Shown in pieces: positions 51,077-63,529 of a DNA stretch of 64,000 nucleotides; the first letter of the stretch is position 1; each line of letters opens with the position of its first letter. A program made the position numbers and the translations under genes. The notes under the pieces were generated by a model, which had not been told where the DNA came from, did no database searches, and worked only from the letters and a program-made list of their open reading frames with translations. This stretch comes from Brachyhypopomus gauderio. Taxonomy: Eukaryota; Chordata; Actinopteri; Gymnotiformes; Hypopomidae. Where the stretch lies: the NCBI RefSeq assembly GCF_052324685.1, contig NC_135224.1, positions 22,087,451 through 22,151,450 on the forward strand. Reading direction: 5' to 3'.

Positions 51077-52566
51077 CAGTGCCGTTTCAAGGTATTTGGG
51101 GGCCCCAAGCAAAGACACCAACCGGGGGCCCCCCCAACCTCCACACCAGAAATCTCATGCCCAAACCCCCCTCCGGCCAAAAAAAAAAAACATCTGGCCG
51201 CAGTCCACCTTCAAGAACCACAGCATATACACCTCAAACTAACTACTTTACAAATTTACTACTTGTAGCTGAACATAGCAGATTTAAGTATGGGATTACC
51301 CGGGACGTATATATTGTTTTTAGCCTACCTGCTGCTAAATTACACCATTTGTACAGGTAGGCCTAATTTATCCAGTGTAAATCATCACTTACCACTGTCT
51401 TGTGTTTTTTTTTTTTAGGGGTGGGCATAGATAAATTTTTTAAATCTAGATTAATCTCACTGAAATCTTGAAATTAATCTAGATTAATCTATATTAAAAT
51501 GGCTCATATGTGTGCTACCCAAGTAATAACTAAGTCAGCTTTTGAGATAGGGTTTCTTAATACAGAGGGTGCATTAGACCAGGGGCTCATCTCCTGTTTC
51601 CAAAATGCATCAATGACTGCTTGAGGAAGCTGTTCTACTTTGATACTTGAAGAAAAAAACATACTCAATAAAATGTAGGCTACTCGTGTTCAACGGTTTA
51701 TTCAGTTAAACATGAATTTGTAAGCCTACATACTGTACATTAAAAGGGGTTGATAACATGTTTATTCAGCTAAACATGATATTTGAAATGTAAGCCAACA
51801 TTTAGTACATTTAATCTCACGGACATAATTTGGGGGGGACTTTTTCAAAAGCCGGTTTGGTCCTCTGAAGTTTTAACGGTTAAAAATAAATATTTAAATA
51901 GCGACGAATCTAGCGCTAGGACCATGCAGAAAACGACCGCTCCGATCTCCACTCCGGTAATATTTTACGTTCCTAAAAATGAATTTTCCATGAAGCAAAC
52001 CTGGCGACTTCGTGGCTGCATCCATGTAAACACACGTACGATTTTTAATTCACAGGTTTGAAAACTCGTTCTCGCCCCTACTGTGCAATTTGGTTAGGAA
52101 TACAGCCGAGCTAAACTGTCAAGTTGAAAGTCATCATAGTTTGCTTACCCATTTAGTAGATATATTAACGGCGATAATTTTTATATCGCCCGATAAGAGT
52201 ATCAAATTAACGAACGCCGTTAACGGCCCACCACTAGTTTTTTTGTGTTCCTCTTCCTTCTTTTGTTTTCTCTTTTGGCTTCCTGATGGATAAATTCGCT
52301 TCATGGTTAAGTTTCATATTTGCCGGCGTCTAAAACTTGGCTGTCTGCCAGGACAGTGTCTGCCTGCCTTCAGCAGCTGGTGGGAGGGGCCCCCTTGAGG
52401 GGGATTCTGAGAACAGTGTCATTGCTCATGACTTTGAGAATGTAAAGGGGGGCTCACACAGTTTGTCGCTGCATTTAATTCTTAACCTGTTGTTGTCTGG
52501 GGGCCCCAGGCCAGCTTGGGGCCCCAAGCAATTGCCTGGTTTGCCTGCCCCATCGCGACGGGCCTG
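51077..52566. mobile_element. hAT-type element B, nested in A
   Basis: Starts CAGTGCCGTTTCAAGG and ends ATCGCGACGGGCCTG, flanked by identical TCAGGAAG at 51069-51076 and 52567-52574. Both ends hold GGGGCCCC-rich sequence next to AAGCAA. Element C lies inside. Confidence 0.83.
51416..52236. mobile_element. hAT-like element C, nested in B
   Basis: Ends TAGGGGTGGGC and GCCCACCACTA. The T-rich flanks make the 8-bp duplication uncertain (7 of 8 match). The same end type bounds the insertion at 57006-57726. Confidence 0.7.
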
Positions 52567-53642
52567 TCAGGAAGTACCGTGTTTTCTCGACTATACATCG
52601 CACCTCAATATAAACAGAACCTACAAAGTAAAAAAAAAAAAGGAAAATGTTTTATAAGCTGCAGCGGGCTAAAAGCCGCATATATCTACTGAAATGAATA
52701 CATTTAACTGAACTGATCAGTTTCTGAACGATGCCTGTAGCATTTCACATGTGACGGATTTGGCTTTCAGCCGGTGTTGTGTTGAATTCCGACTCCCCTT
52801 GTTTATCCCCATAAAGACGCTACAGATTATATTGTCGATTTACATTTCTATGCATAAATAAGAGCTAGACTTGTTATCCATCACAGCAAACAGCACGGCA
52901 TTATCTATGTCCAAAGATACACTGGCTCAAGGGTGTTAATTTTTCACCTCTGACCACATCACTTTGCAGTATTACATCAGTATTATGTCTAAATATCTAG
53001 TTAGGACAAAACTAGAGTGCTCAATGAACTAAGTTAAAATCACTGTAACTCCCGAATATCATATGTAGCGTCTTTCTGCGTGTGCAAACGAGGGGACTTG
53101 GAATTCTGCACAACACGCGTTCGTTTGAAAAAATTTCTCCATCGTGCCTGCTGCTTGCATGTGCTAAATGAAAATGAGCACTTTCTTCTTTGATTTACAA
53201 CTTTGTCCACCTGATTAACTTTCTGCTCCGCTCCTGATAGGTGAAGAAACATCTACAGAAATGCCACACCTCATTATAACTCGCATGGTTCAAACGGTTA
53301 GGGATGGAGGGGAGGGGGCTCCGATGTGTCGAGGTTACGTTCCACTCTTCAGCGCTGTTTACAGGGTTCATACACCTTTACAAGGTGGAATTCAAGCACA
53401 TGTACGGCACTTTCAAGGTCCATTTTAAATTTTCAGCTTAATTAAGTTACATATTTATACAAATACACATATGGTTGAAATAATTCGCTTTTTTATCACA
53501 TTAAAAGGGATAAAACCAAATAAAAGGTTTTGTATTTTAACTGCAACTGTCATGCTATGTGATTCATTCACTACTTGATTGCTACTATTTGAAAACTGAT
53601 CATGTGAGGCCATGCAAATCTGTATTAGGCTACATGTAATAC

Positions 53643-54002
53643 TGTAGCGTCGGTCCAAAGGGGGGCGGCGCTACTTCCCACGAGCCCCTATGGCTCCGGT
53701 ATTGGTTCCTTTTATGTGTAATGTTGGTGCATGTATTTATTAGTTTTGTATTCGGTTATGTGTGTTATGTAGCTTGAGTCCTCCCTTATCGGTTTATGTA
53801 GTTGTACTATGAGTTATTCTCTGCTGTGTGTGTGTGTGTTGTCCTGTTGTTAATGCCATTCCCTCATGTGCTGTATGAGTTTGAGTCTGTTCTGTGTGAT
53901 CGCGGATTCATGTGTGATTACGTCGCTAAGGCAATTTAGATAAGAGCCTTGTTGTGTTAAAATGGATCGGTTTCCTGCTTCTTTGTCCTACACCACGCCA
54001 CA
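53643..54002. repeat. Solo LTR (360 bp)
   Basis: Starts TGTAGCGTCGG, ends CACGCCACA, flanked by ATAC at 53639-53642 and 54003-54006. No internal retrotransposon sequence remains, as expected after LTR-LTR recombination. Confidence 0.7.
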
Positions 54003-54705
54003 ATACTTAGATGGAGACATTTTTCTAACAGTGGAATAGGGTACTCTTAACCACTTTACTGCAGTAATTCTTTTCTAAATCAATGCAGTTAACACATCAC
54101 GCATGAGGGGAAAACCGTCAAATACAGTGAAACCGATATAATTTTGAAAAATACCGTGATATAGAATTTAGGTCATACCGCCCGGCACTACTTGTATGTT
54201 TCCTAAACCTGTGTTTTTTTTTTTTATCATCTCCCTTGGAGCTCCCCTTTGCTCCAGGTGTAAACCAAGGGGGGGCGTAGTCTGGCTCTTTACATAGGGG
54301 GCGGCTGTAGTTAGCTAGTTAGCTGTCGTTGAATGGCTACATGTAGAAAAACATTGCTCAGCATTTTTGTTTTCCTTTCTTTTTGCGAATATGCCAAACG
54401 TTATAGTCAACCATTATATTTTAATTATCCATTCATTATCAATTATCATTGTCATTATCCATTCCTGCCGACGCTGCTTCCTGCCGACACTGCTGCGTAG
54501 CGAATTTTCTAATTGTTTTTCCAAAGTATAATCCTCTGTGCTAATCTTTACTTTTTGTCTTCCTAGACAATTTTTACAGGTAGTACTTCCACTATCAAGA
54601 CGAGCAGTTGACTATTCTGGCCACTGAACAACTTTCTGCTTCTACAAATCAGCTAGCGTAAGTCCGCTTAAATCGGCTAGACGGGGTAAGTGTTTTGATT
54701 CATCC

Positions 54706-55662
54706 ATGGCTGGTGTTGGTTTATTTCCCTGTTCGGAGTGTTGCATGTTTAGCCTAGACCCTTTCGCCACTGATAGTAATAGTGATAGTATTTGTGAGAG
54801 GTGCAAACTAGTTAATTCTCTCATGGTGAAAGTGGAAAGTATAGAGCGCCGCGTCCACTCATTATTGAGGGATAGAGAGACAGAGTCTGTGGTAGCTATG
54901 GACGCGCCAGGGAGAACTAGCGCCTCCGCGACTCCGGCCATAGAACCCTCACAGCGGGGCGAATGGGTGACGTCTCGGCGGCGTAGTTGGAGAGTGAGGG
55001 CTACAGCTAACGCTAATGCCAGCACTAGCCCACCAGAGCACCACTCCCCGGTTCACGTGTCCAACAGATTTGCCCTGCTTAGTGAAACACCCGCTGAGGA
55101 GCCTGTCTCACGGACAATGGTGATAGGAGACTCTATAGTTCGGCACATGAAAGTCGCTATTCCTGTAGGGGCTCCAGTGGTTACAGTTAGTTGTTTACCG
55201 GGAGCCAGAGCGCCGGACATTAGTGGCAACCTTAGACTGTTAGCCAATAGGAGATTCTCTAGGATGGTCATACATGTAGGGGCCAACGATGTACGTCTAC
55301 GGCAATCAGAAGTGACTAAGGCTAATATTAAAGAGGTGATTAAACTGGCCCAGACGATGTCCGATGCCATAATCTGCTCTGGCCACATCCGAATGCGGCG
55401 CGGCGGTGAGCAATACAGCAGGCTCACGTCCTTAAACCGCTGGATGTCCAAGTGGTGCTCTGAAAATCAAGTGGGCTTTATTAATAATTGGAAAGAGTTC
55501 GAGGGCAAGCCTGGACTTTTAGGCAGGGACGGTGTCCACCCCACCCGGAATGGTGCTGCCCTGTTATCCTGCAGCATAGCCCATAGCCTGTTAGTGGGCA
55601 GAGTAGTACTAGGAGCTGCTGACTGTCCAGAGGCACGACCAGGCCGCAGACTGACGGGCTAA
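54706..55662 (+). CDS. LINE ORF1 protein with esterase (SGNH) domain
   Basis: 318 open codons from MAGVGLFPC. An N-terminal cysteine cluster (CSECC, then CERCK) precedes a short helical segment (VESIERRVHSLLRDRE) and a low-complexity linker. From about residue 143 an SGNH/GDSL-type fold appears: Ser in MVIGDSIVRH, Asn in HVGANDVRL, and Asp/His in GRDGVHPTRNG. Family knowledge: CR1/L2 ORF1 proteins with this domain are thought to bind nucleic acid or membranes during retrotransposition; the reaction is not established. Starts and stops look natural, although ORF2 is dead. Confidence 0.85.
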   Translation: MAGVGLFPCSECCMFSLDPFATDSNSDSICERCKLVNSLMVKVESIERRVHSLLRDRETESVVAMDAPGRTSASATPAIEPSQRGEWVTSRRRSWRVRATANANASTSPPEHHSPVHVSNRFALLSETPAEEPVSRTMVIGDSIVRHMKVAIPVGAPVVTVSCLPGARAPDISGNLRLLANRRFSRMVIHVGANDVRLRQSEVTKANIKEVIKLAQTMSDAIICSGHIRMRRGGEQYSRLTSLNRWMSKWCSENQVGFINNWKEFEGKPGLLGRDGVHPTRNGAALLSCSIAHSLLVGRVVLGAADCPEARPGRRLTG

Positions 55663-55822
55663 ACCTGTCTGCAAGCTGCTTGGAGGCGTCATCAAGTTCC
55701 CATAGGATTGAGACTGTGTCTGTGCCCCGGGTTAAATTAAATCATAAGAAAATAGTCTGCCCTACGTTTTTAACTAATATTCAGACTTCACATCCAATTA
55801 TTACCTTATATGACCGATCTGA

Positions 55823-58800
55823 AAATTGGATTAATCAATATTTGTTTGCTCAACTCTAAAGCAGTTTTTGTAAATGAACTTATAACTGACCAGAAAATTG
55901 ATATTCTGTGTCTAACAGAAACATAGTCAATCTGGTGTTTATTTAACTCTAACTATATCCCACAGGAGTGGCTTCGTTTATATACATAGACCTAGATTGT
56001 TAGGCAGAGGGAGAGGAATATGTATAATCTATTGTGATTGTTTAGAAATTCATCAGAAATACCTAGATATCTCAAATTCCTTTGAGATGCTGTCTATTAA
56101 TGTAATTAGTCCATCCGTAAATAAAAGTGCATTTTCCCTAACAAATGTCTATAGACCACCAGGGCCTTACTTGGATTTTACAGATTTTGCAGCAAATTTA
56201 GCAGTATTGTAGTGACAAAATAATAATGGTAGGAGACTTTAACATACATTTTGATAATGCAGAGGTTCCACTGACAAGGGCTTTTACTTCTATATTGAAC
56301 TGTCAACATTATACAAAACGTAGTAGGACCTACACATTATCAAAATCATACCCTAGATCTAATCTTAACGCTGGGTATCGACGTAGATAATATAAATATA
56401 CTTCTGCAAACCGTAGCAATCTTTGATCACTATTTAGTCCAATTCGAGATTCATCTTAACATAAATACCCGTTCGTCTCCTCGGCAGTGTATAAAGCGCT
56501 CGATAAATTCATCAACAGCAACACAGTTTATTGAAACCCTCCCTGATTTAACTGCTTTAGCTCATTTGACTTCCGATCCAGGAGAGTTAGATAGTCTAAC
56601 CGACTGCGTAGAGAATACCTGCAGATCAGCTCTAGATATAGTAGCTCCACTAAAATTTAAAAAAGGCTAGATCCAAAAAGCTCACCCCGTGGTACACTGA
56701 CCAAACTAGAAACTTAAAACACATAGCACGTAAATTAGAGCGGAAATGGCGATCTACTAAGTTGGAAGTATTCCACTGTGCCTGGAAGGATAGCATTATT
56801 GACTACAAACGGGCACTCACTAAAGCACGCTCAGCATACCTAGCCTCACTGATAGAGAAAAATAAAAACAATCCTAGATTTCTTTTTAATACTATTTCTA
56901 AACTTACAAAAAATCAAGCAGGCGCAGAACCTCAGATTCCAGTAAACCTCACTAGTAATGTATTTATAGATTTCTTTTATAATAAAATGGAGAATATTAG
57001 ACAATTAGGGGTGGGACGCGATAAAAAAAAAATTAATCGGACGGTAGATCGTAACTTGCATCAGTTGATACAATGTGCAGCGCCTCTTGTAAGCCTTTAT
57101 CTTCGACCACAGAGAGCGAACAACACTGCAGATAATGTGACGCGTCATGTATAAACGCATGCGGAGTCGCGCGCTACGGCCACTCGAGAAAGTTTAATCC
57201 GGTCTTAATGGTCCAATGAAGGTAATTTAAAAACCAGGACATTTCCTCACTTTAAAAAAAACCCGGGACACCCTGGACAGGATGTGAAATACGGACATGT
57301 CCCGGGAAATACGGACGTTTGTTCACATTATCGTACTAGTAATACATTTATCAGCTAAGTTATCATTACTGACCTGTGCGTTAGCCCCAGCATGTTTTGC
57401 GTTGAGGTGGTAACGAAGGATGGAAGTGCTCCTGTGAGAAGCAAACTCCTTCCTACATAAAGTGTAAATAACACTATTTGTGTTTGTACTTCCATCTCGA
57501 AGTTTCTTATATTTAAATTTTCCATCCATCAGCGTAGCCTTTTCAGTCATCTCCATCATGCTCATCTTATTGTGCGTCCATATAATCTGTATGCCCGGAA
57601 CTCGTGCACTGAGAAACATTCCACGGTGCAAAAGTGTCTCATGCGTTAAAATGCGTTAATTTTTTTAGTGCGTTAATTTTCCTGTAATTAATTAATCGAA
57701 ATTAACGCGTTAAAGTCCCACCACTAGACAAAATATAAAACCTTCTATTAGCAATACAAAGGTATGTCATCTGGTTTGGTTGACATCGATTTAAATCGCA
57801 TACTTGGAGAAAAACTTGATGCTTTTCATCCACTCCCACAATCAGAATTGGAGAAAATAATTTCTTCCTTAAATTGTACTACCTGCACTCTAGACTCGGT
57901 TCCCTCAAAGTTATTAAAAGAGGTATTACCAGATGTAACTGAACCTCTTCTAACTATAGTGAACTCGTCCATTACAATAGGTCACATGCCCAAATCATGT
58001 AAATTAGCAGTTATTAAACCTCTGATCAAGAAACCAAATCTTGATCCGACTGTGCTATCTGATTATAGACATGGTGTCTAAACAAACATGGTGTCAATTT
58101 TCACTGCTATGCAGATGACACCCAACTTTACATATCAGCCAAACCTGATGACAAACTCAGTTTAGGTAAAATTGAGGCCTGTGTAAGGGATATTAAATGC
58201 TGGATGTCTCTAAACTTCCTCCAACTTAATGAGGACAAAACAGAAGTTCCCCTCCTGGGCCCTAAGGCCTCAAGACAGAAAATTCCAGATCTAATGCTTA
58301 ATCTTGCAGACTACCCCATTACACCTGGCACAGTAGCCAAAAATCTAGCCATCATACTCGACTCCGACCTATCATTTGATAAATACATAGATAATACTAC
58401 TAGGATAGCTTTTCTACATCTCCGCAACATTGCCAAGTTAAGAAATGCATTATCACAGGATGATGCAGAAAAATTGATGCACGCCTTGGTTGGCTCCAGA
58501 TTAGATTACTGTAACTCACTACTGTCAGGATGTTCAAATAGGAATCTAGATAAACTTCAAATAGTTCAAAATGCCGCAGCCAGAGTTCTGACCAGAACTA
58601 GAAAATTTCAGCATATCAGACCAGTCCTATCAGCCCTGCATTGGCTCCCAGTTAAATTCCGTATTGATTTTAAAATTCTATTATTAACTTATAAAGCACT
58701 GCATGGGCTTGCTCCTGAATACCTCCAGGAACTTATTTCCAACTATGAACCCCCACGTCCACCAAGATCACAGGGTGCTGGTCTTTTATTAGTTCCAAAA

Positions 58801-58960
58801 ATTAATAAGGTAACAGCAGGGGGAAGAGCCTTTTCTTGTAAGGCCCCCCAGCTTTGGAACAACCTTCCAAAATGCGTCCGGGACTCTGACAGTCACAATC
58901 TTTAAGTCTAGGTTGAAAACCCACTTATTTAGTTTAGCGTTTGATAACTAATATGCCCCC
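55823..58960 (+). pseudogene. LINE ORF2 (endonuclease / reverse transcriptase), decayed
   Basis: The endonuclease start is recognisable (IGLINICLLNSKAVFVNELI, then ILCLTET and MVGDFNIHFDN), with many stops. The linker and early RT continue at 56762 (KRALTKARSAYLASLIEKNK) and, after the 57006-57726 insertion, at 57764 (LDSVPSKLLKEVLP). At 58074-58085 the sequence jumps from LSDYR to HCYADDTQLYIS, so most of the palm domain is deleted. 58204-58905 is the open C-terminal part (GSRLDYCNSLLSG, LQIVQNAAARVLTRT, LHWLPVKFRIDFKILLLTYK). Confidence 0.85.
57006..57726 (-). mobile_element. hAT-like element in LINE ORF2, with BED-finger remnant
   Basis: Ends TAGGGGTGGGAC and GTCCCACCACTA, with an imperfect duplication AGACAA on both sides. 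The minus-strand frame 57631-57323 reads SVIYTLCRKEFASHRSTSIL-RYHLNAKH, a C..H..H arrangement like the BED zinc finger of hAT transposases, minus one cysteine. No catalytic domain. Confidence 0.75.
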
Positions 58961-59634
58961 TTAGATAAAGATACAGATCCAGGGGTTCATAGACGAAGGG
59001 TTTTATGGTAGACTGGGGCGCTGGTGCTGTCATCCTGTCACTGCTCGTGGTTACTCAAGTTTGTTGACAGTGCAGTGGATGGATGCCATTGTCTCAGAAT
59101 ACCCCCAAGCCTATGTTACCTTCTGGTTCTGCCTTTTTTAGCTAGGCTGTAATAATTTAACTTGATGCCGGAGTTGCTGCCACACTCCAGAAATGTTCAT
59201 AATTTCATCTGTCCTGTATATGTCCCCATACAGGGCTAATTCTCCCTGTTTTATTTTCTCCACATGGCTGCCCACCTGCTCGTGGAAATATGAGATGAGG
59301 AGAGACAAACGATCCATCCTGTGCCAGCCCCCTACTGCCTGACCGGATGAGCCTACACCATGATGGACATTATTACATCTTTTCCTTTTCTTTATTTCTT
59401 TGTCTAAATTGTTGTTGTTGTCATAGTGACCGGTGTCGGCCAGAGGAGGATGGGTTCCCCCCCTGAGTCTTGGTTCCTCTCAAGGTTTCTTCCTCATGCA
59501 ACAACTAGGGAGTTTTTCCTTGCCACTGTCGCCCTTGGCTTGCTCACTGGGGGCTAGGACTCGGCACTTGTAAAGCTGCTTTGTGACAACTGTTGTAAAA
59601 AGCGCTATATAAATAAAATTTTGATTGATGATTG

Positions 59635-60553
59635 AAATCAACCGTAGAATACCTGTCTAGATGTTAGCCAACTAGCTAGCTCAGTTGTGGCACATCCAGG
59701 TAGCTCGCCGGCTCTCAGTTCTGGAACTCAGGACGGTGTCAGAGGAGTTTGTGAGTGTTGCATTTATTTATGAGCACTTAAAAAAAAAATTACTACTGAC
59801 CAAGGTGCTGTAAACTCAAATAAAATATTTGAGATACAACTAGCCGAACAATAACTCCATGCATTTTTTAATTCTTTAGCTATATGAAAAGTCCTAGTTA
59901 TTTGGTCTTACATTAAAACTTTACATATCTTGCCTGACATCAGACATGTAACAGGACAGCAACACTGTAGACACGTAAGAATGTAATACGCAGATACGTT
60001 CAAGTTTTTTTTGTGGTTTTTCTTTAAGCAAAAACATAGTCCCTGAATAGTTACATTAAGTTCTCTACACTTGCACACAGATTTCATTCAATATTTAATT
60101 AAGTGCACTTTATAAATGCGTTCATTAGTAATAAAGCATTTCAAGCTTTAAGTAATTTAATTGCTTTCTTGGTCACTCCTTTATTAAAAACACCGGCACA
60201 AAATAAAACGTACCACCCACCGCCTGGAGACGGTCACCCCACATGAGTCTGGTGGTCAGGGCCCAGAGGAGCCATGCTGGGCATCCCTTATTTTCATTTC
60301 TGAAAGGTGGCGACCCTAGTTAGTTCTGTGCAAAAGTAGGCTCTAAAAGCTATTGATTCAACGTCTGTCATGAAAAACATTCTACAGTTATGTTGAATCT
60401 TACAGGAATCTTCTGGAGGAGGGAGAGTAGAACCATGATGATGAGGGAGAAAGTGAGACAAGATAGCATGCAGGTCTCAAGACGTGAAGGGGAAAGGAGT
60501 GTCTGAGCCATCACCATCGAACTGGTCCACCTGGTATGGATATTATTGCTGAG
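59635..60553. other. Intergenic, repeat fragments only
   Basis: AT-rich to 60180. A block near 60230-60320 ending AAAGGTGGCGACCCTAG resembles one end of a dispersed fish repeat whose opposite end type appears near 37789. No gene recognised. Confidence 0.4.
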
Positions 60554-60905
60554 TGTTACGGTGACAGACCCGGACCCTTCCCTGTGGGCGTGCCGCTACG
60601 TTGTCTGCGTGCTGTTATGTCCATATTAGTACTTCCGTGGGTGTGGGTTGTCCGTGAGCGTGTTCGTAGTCGCACCTGTGCCTTGTCTCGAGATCACGAG
60701 GGTCTGTGTTAATCACCTATTTAATGTGCGTTCGCGCAGTGTCTTGTGCTCGTCTTTGTCTAAAGTTTCGTGTCAGCGCGAGTGTGTGTTGTCTACTGCT
60801 TGCGCTCCACCCGGAGCTTCACGTCTTTGTATTAATAAACCCTTTATGTTCACCGTTAACGTCGTGCCTCCGTCGTGCCTCCTGCCTCCTACACCCGGCG
60901 TTACA
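60554..60905 (+). repeat. Solo LTR (about 352 bp)
   Basis: Starts TGTTACGGTGACAGACC, ends CCCGGCGTTACA, with AATAAA near 60833. Flanks are CTGAG and CTGAA. It resembles the LTR at 14262-14558 in its terminal bases when that LTR is read in reverse. Confidence 0.6.
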
Positions 60906-61917
60906 CTGAATAGTATACTAAATTGCATATGAACAAGAACAACAAATTTTAAAAACAGACATTTTGCTGTAAGGTGTGAAACTTTTGTCATGGAAATTTC
61001 CTGAAATAGATGAGGACTCGTTAAAAGATAGACTCGTTAAATAGATGAGACGTGGTTAAAAGAGAAATTTATTAAAATGTAAAAAAGCATGATAGTCTCA
61101 TCTAGAACAAGAACTCTGCGGAGAGAGGGAAGTCCTATCTCCTTATATTCCCAATTCTAACAGGCAGGGTAAATGTCTTATCTAAGCACAGCATGTTCCA
61201 ACATGGACGCCCAGGAGGTTGTTTTCGTCTCATGTGTATTCCTCCTAATATGGAGCCTTCCTGTTTTTAGCGGAAGAAACTGGCGTATCAGTTGTACACA
61301 GAAACGGCTGATTGTTCAGCTCCTAGCAGTGAGATGACGGATAACATGGTGCTTTCTGTCTCTGCACATTCCTCTGTCGCAGGTTCCAATATACGCACAT
61401 ACATACATACATACATACATACATACATACATACATACACAAGTACTTGATCACATACATTACATAAATCACACTATTCACAGTCCTTCTGCCAATCAGA
61501 ATGACGTGCTAAATCGTAATGTTCTTTTGAAATCTTAAATGACATAAGCAAAATGGAGTAATTTCTCTCACACTTAGCTTGGACTTAAATATTTGTTTGC
61601 TCAAATATGAATAATTAGGGAAACTTGTAAGTGTGAAACTATGATGAGATGGGGACAGAGTTTTAGTAATTTGTGTACAATTTTCTATTTTAGATGTGTC
61701 GCTCAGGTTGAAGTACAAAATTAAATAAATTAATTAACCTAAAACACTGTCCCAGTCTAAAATATTAGTGTTAACACGGTCTGATGGTAATAACTAATCA
61801 ATGACCGTTCCAAATTGAGTTTTTTACTAGCTGTAATATTGAATAAGTAATTCAGATGTAATGCAGTTTGAATCTTTCCTCCCCTCCATCTTCTTCTAGA
61901 CATATCCAGGTCCAGGT
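60906..61917. other. Intergenic with a (CATA)n microsatellite
   Basis: The microsatellite runs about 61395-61439. The stretch 61018-61400 (ACTCGTTAAATAGATGAGAC and following) looks like a repeat but no family is assigned. No gene recognised. Confidence 0.5.
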
Positions 61918-62154
61918 GTGAGGTGTCAGTGCAGCCAATGCAAGAGTTTCCCTAAGACCATCAAGGGAGGAACCAGGAGAAGCTTCCACAACCACTGGTG
62001 CAAATCTCACCCCTGGTTAGAATACTCACAGTCCAAAGATGCGGCGTACTGCTTTGCTTTTAGGCATTTTTCTGTTCCTGATGCTCCAAGGACTGTTTTC
62101 ACCTCGTTTGAGGGTTATTGTGACTGGAAAAAGGCTATATTGGATAGCAATTAA
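61918..62154 (+). pseudogene. zf-TTF fragment of a hAT / ZMYM1-like protein
   Basis: 78 residues after a TTCTTCTAG acceptor-like site. RRSFHNHWCKSHPWLEYSQS and KDAAYCFAFRHFS follow the TTF-type zinc-finger pattern, and VFTSFEGYCDWKKAI continues it. The usual second cysteine (CFYC) is replaced here by CFAF, so zinc binding is probably lost. The frame ends where the LTR-like repeat at 62155 begins, and no DDE/hAT core follows. Confidence 0.65.
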
Positions 62155-62321
62155 TGACATTGAGACGGGCAAGGGAAGAGCAAAAATAAAGAAGCGACCA
62201 TGTCCGTCTCAAATCAAGGAAACAATAACATGTTTCCTGGTACATACACAGACAAACAACACTCAGGTGACTAACTCCCTGATTGGCCATGCCTGACCGG
62301 TGACATGAACACAACGTAACA
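62155..62321. repeat. LTR-like repeat, second copy (internally deleted)
   Basis: Same ends as 32376-32600 (TGACATTGAGAC, CAACGTAACA), but lacking about 60 bp of the middle. Confidence 0.6.
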
Positions 62322-63529
62322 AGATGAATTTACTGCATTTTTAACACTTTTTTTTTTTTTTTTTTTCAACATAGTACATCATTCATCTGACTATGTATTT
62401 TTTGCATCTTTCAAGTTGCATTACTGCATTTTAGTCTACTACCTTATATTTGTTTAGCTTATTATTCTTTCTTTAATGTATATTCTTAAAATGTTCTGTC
62501 TGGTATTTTTGCTAAGGAGCAAAGTAAGAATTTCATTGTACACAGAAACCTGTTTCCTTACTGTGCAAATGTCAAAAAGGTCTCTTAATTGTCAGCTGTT
62601 TCTAAATGGAACAAGTTTTCAAGAGGACAGAAGATCGTCACGGTCGGCCGGTCCAGCTCCATAGGGGAGACGTCCACTTCACGACTCTCCACCTCCTGTT
62701 CACTCCCTTGGTCACAATCCCCCACCTACTGATTATCACACGCACCTGTCTCTAATTCCCTCTCACTCCTTACAAGCCCACAGGTCCTGCAGGTCGGTGC
62801 TGTGCATTCCTTGTGCCTGTCGGGAGTGAGGCTGCGTGTGACGTCTTCTGCCGCTGTCCTGCACAGACGCCAAGTTAGTAGTGACGCTTGTGCTTTACGC
62901 ACTTCTATTAGTGCTCTGCACTCTCCTCTTTTCTTTAATATATTTGAGTGTGTTGTGCACTTTGAGCATGAATATGGACATTAAAGTGAACACGGCACCA
63001 TCCACATTGTTTGCTGCTTCTGTCACCCCGTTACAAAGAGCTGCAACGCTAGATGGTTTCAAATCAAAGTTAAAAACATCCATGTTTGGCCAGGCCTTTG
63101 GTTAAACCTTTTGTTGATATGATTTTGTTAAATTGATTTCAATTTCTATTTTTTTATTCATTATATGTTTCAGCAGTGACATTCCCAAGGATAGATCTCT
63201 GGTTGTAATAAGCTTCTTTTCCTGTGTAAAGCACTTTAATTTACTGCTTTGTATAAATTATATACGTATATAAATAAACTTGCTATGCCTACGCCATCAA
63301 CTCGCAGTGCCGTTACTCCTATCTTAAAATTGGGTCAACCACCATATGGTGTAAACGTGCCCCCACCTGAATAACTACTAATTTTACAATCACAAAAGGC
63401 AACAAACTGATAAACAACTCAAAACTCCATATTCATTAAACTTCTATATAATAAAACAGAACAAAAAACATTTTGTCATGTGGAGTGCATCGTGCTCCAA
63501 GGTTTTTACTTGTTTGTTGCCATATTTAG
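62322..63529 (+). repeat. Composite LINE-tail repeat, copy 2
   Basis: Nearly identical to 32601-33907, but with a poly-T expansion near 62348-62366 and about 100 bp deleted near 63476. Open frames here are shared shadows, not genes. Confidence 0.75.

Larger units (their letters stand above)
50770..54190. mobile_element. hAT-type element A, outer layer of a nest
   Basis: Ends TAGTGCTGGGCGGTAT and ATACCGCCCGGCACTA-type, flanked by identical CTTGTATG at 50762-50769 and 54191-54198. It contains element B (51077-52566), a solo LTR (53643-54002) and an R1 fragment at about 53360-53490. No transposase recognised. Confidence 0.88.
54300..59634 (+). mobile_element. L2/CR1-type LINE, internally deleted
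   Basis: Open ORF1, broken ORF2 and a 3' UTR ending in GGATGGGTTCC, GAGTTTTTCCTTGCCACTG, AAAGCTGCTTTGTGACAAC and ATATAAATAAAATTTTGATT. The 5' limit is approximate. A hAT-like element interrupts ORF2. Confidence 0.8.

Noticed and set aside
61395..61439. CATA array as a possible CRISPR or satellite
   Set aside because: Simple 4-bp microsatellite without spacers.
62476..63105. Short frames repeated at 32746-33375 as duplicated genes
   Set aside because: They belong to the composite LINE-tail repeat, and both copies vary without regard to frame.
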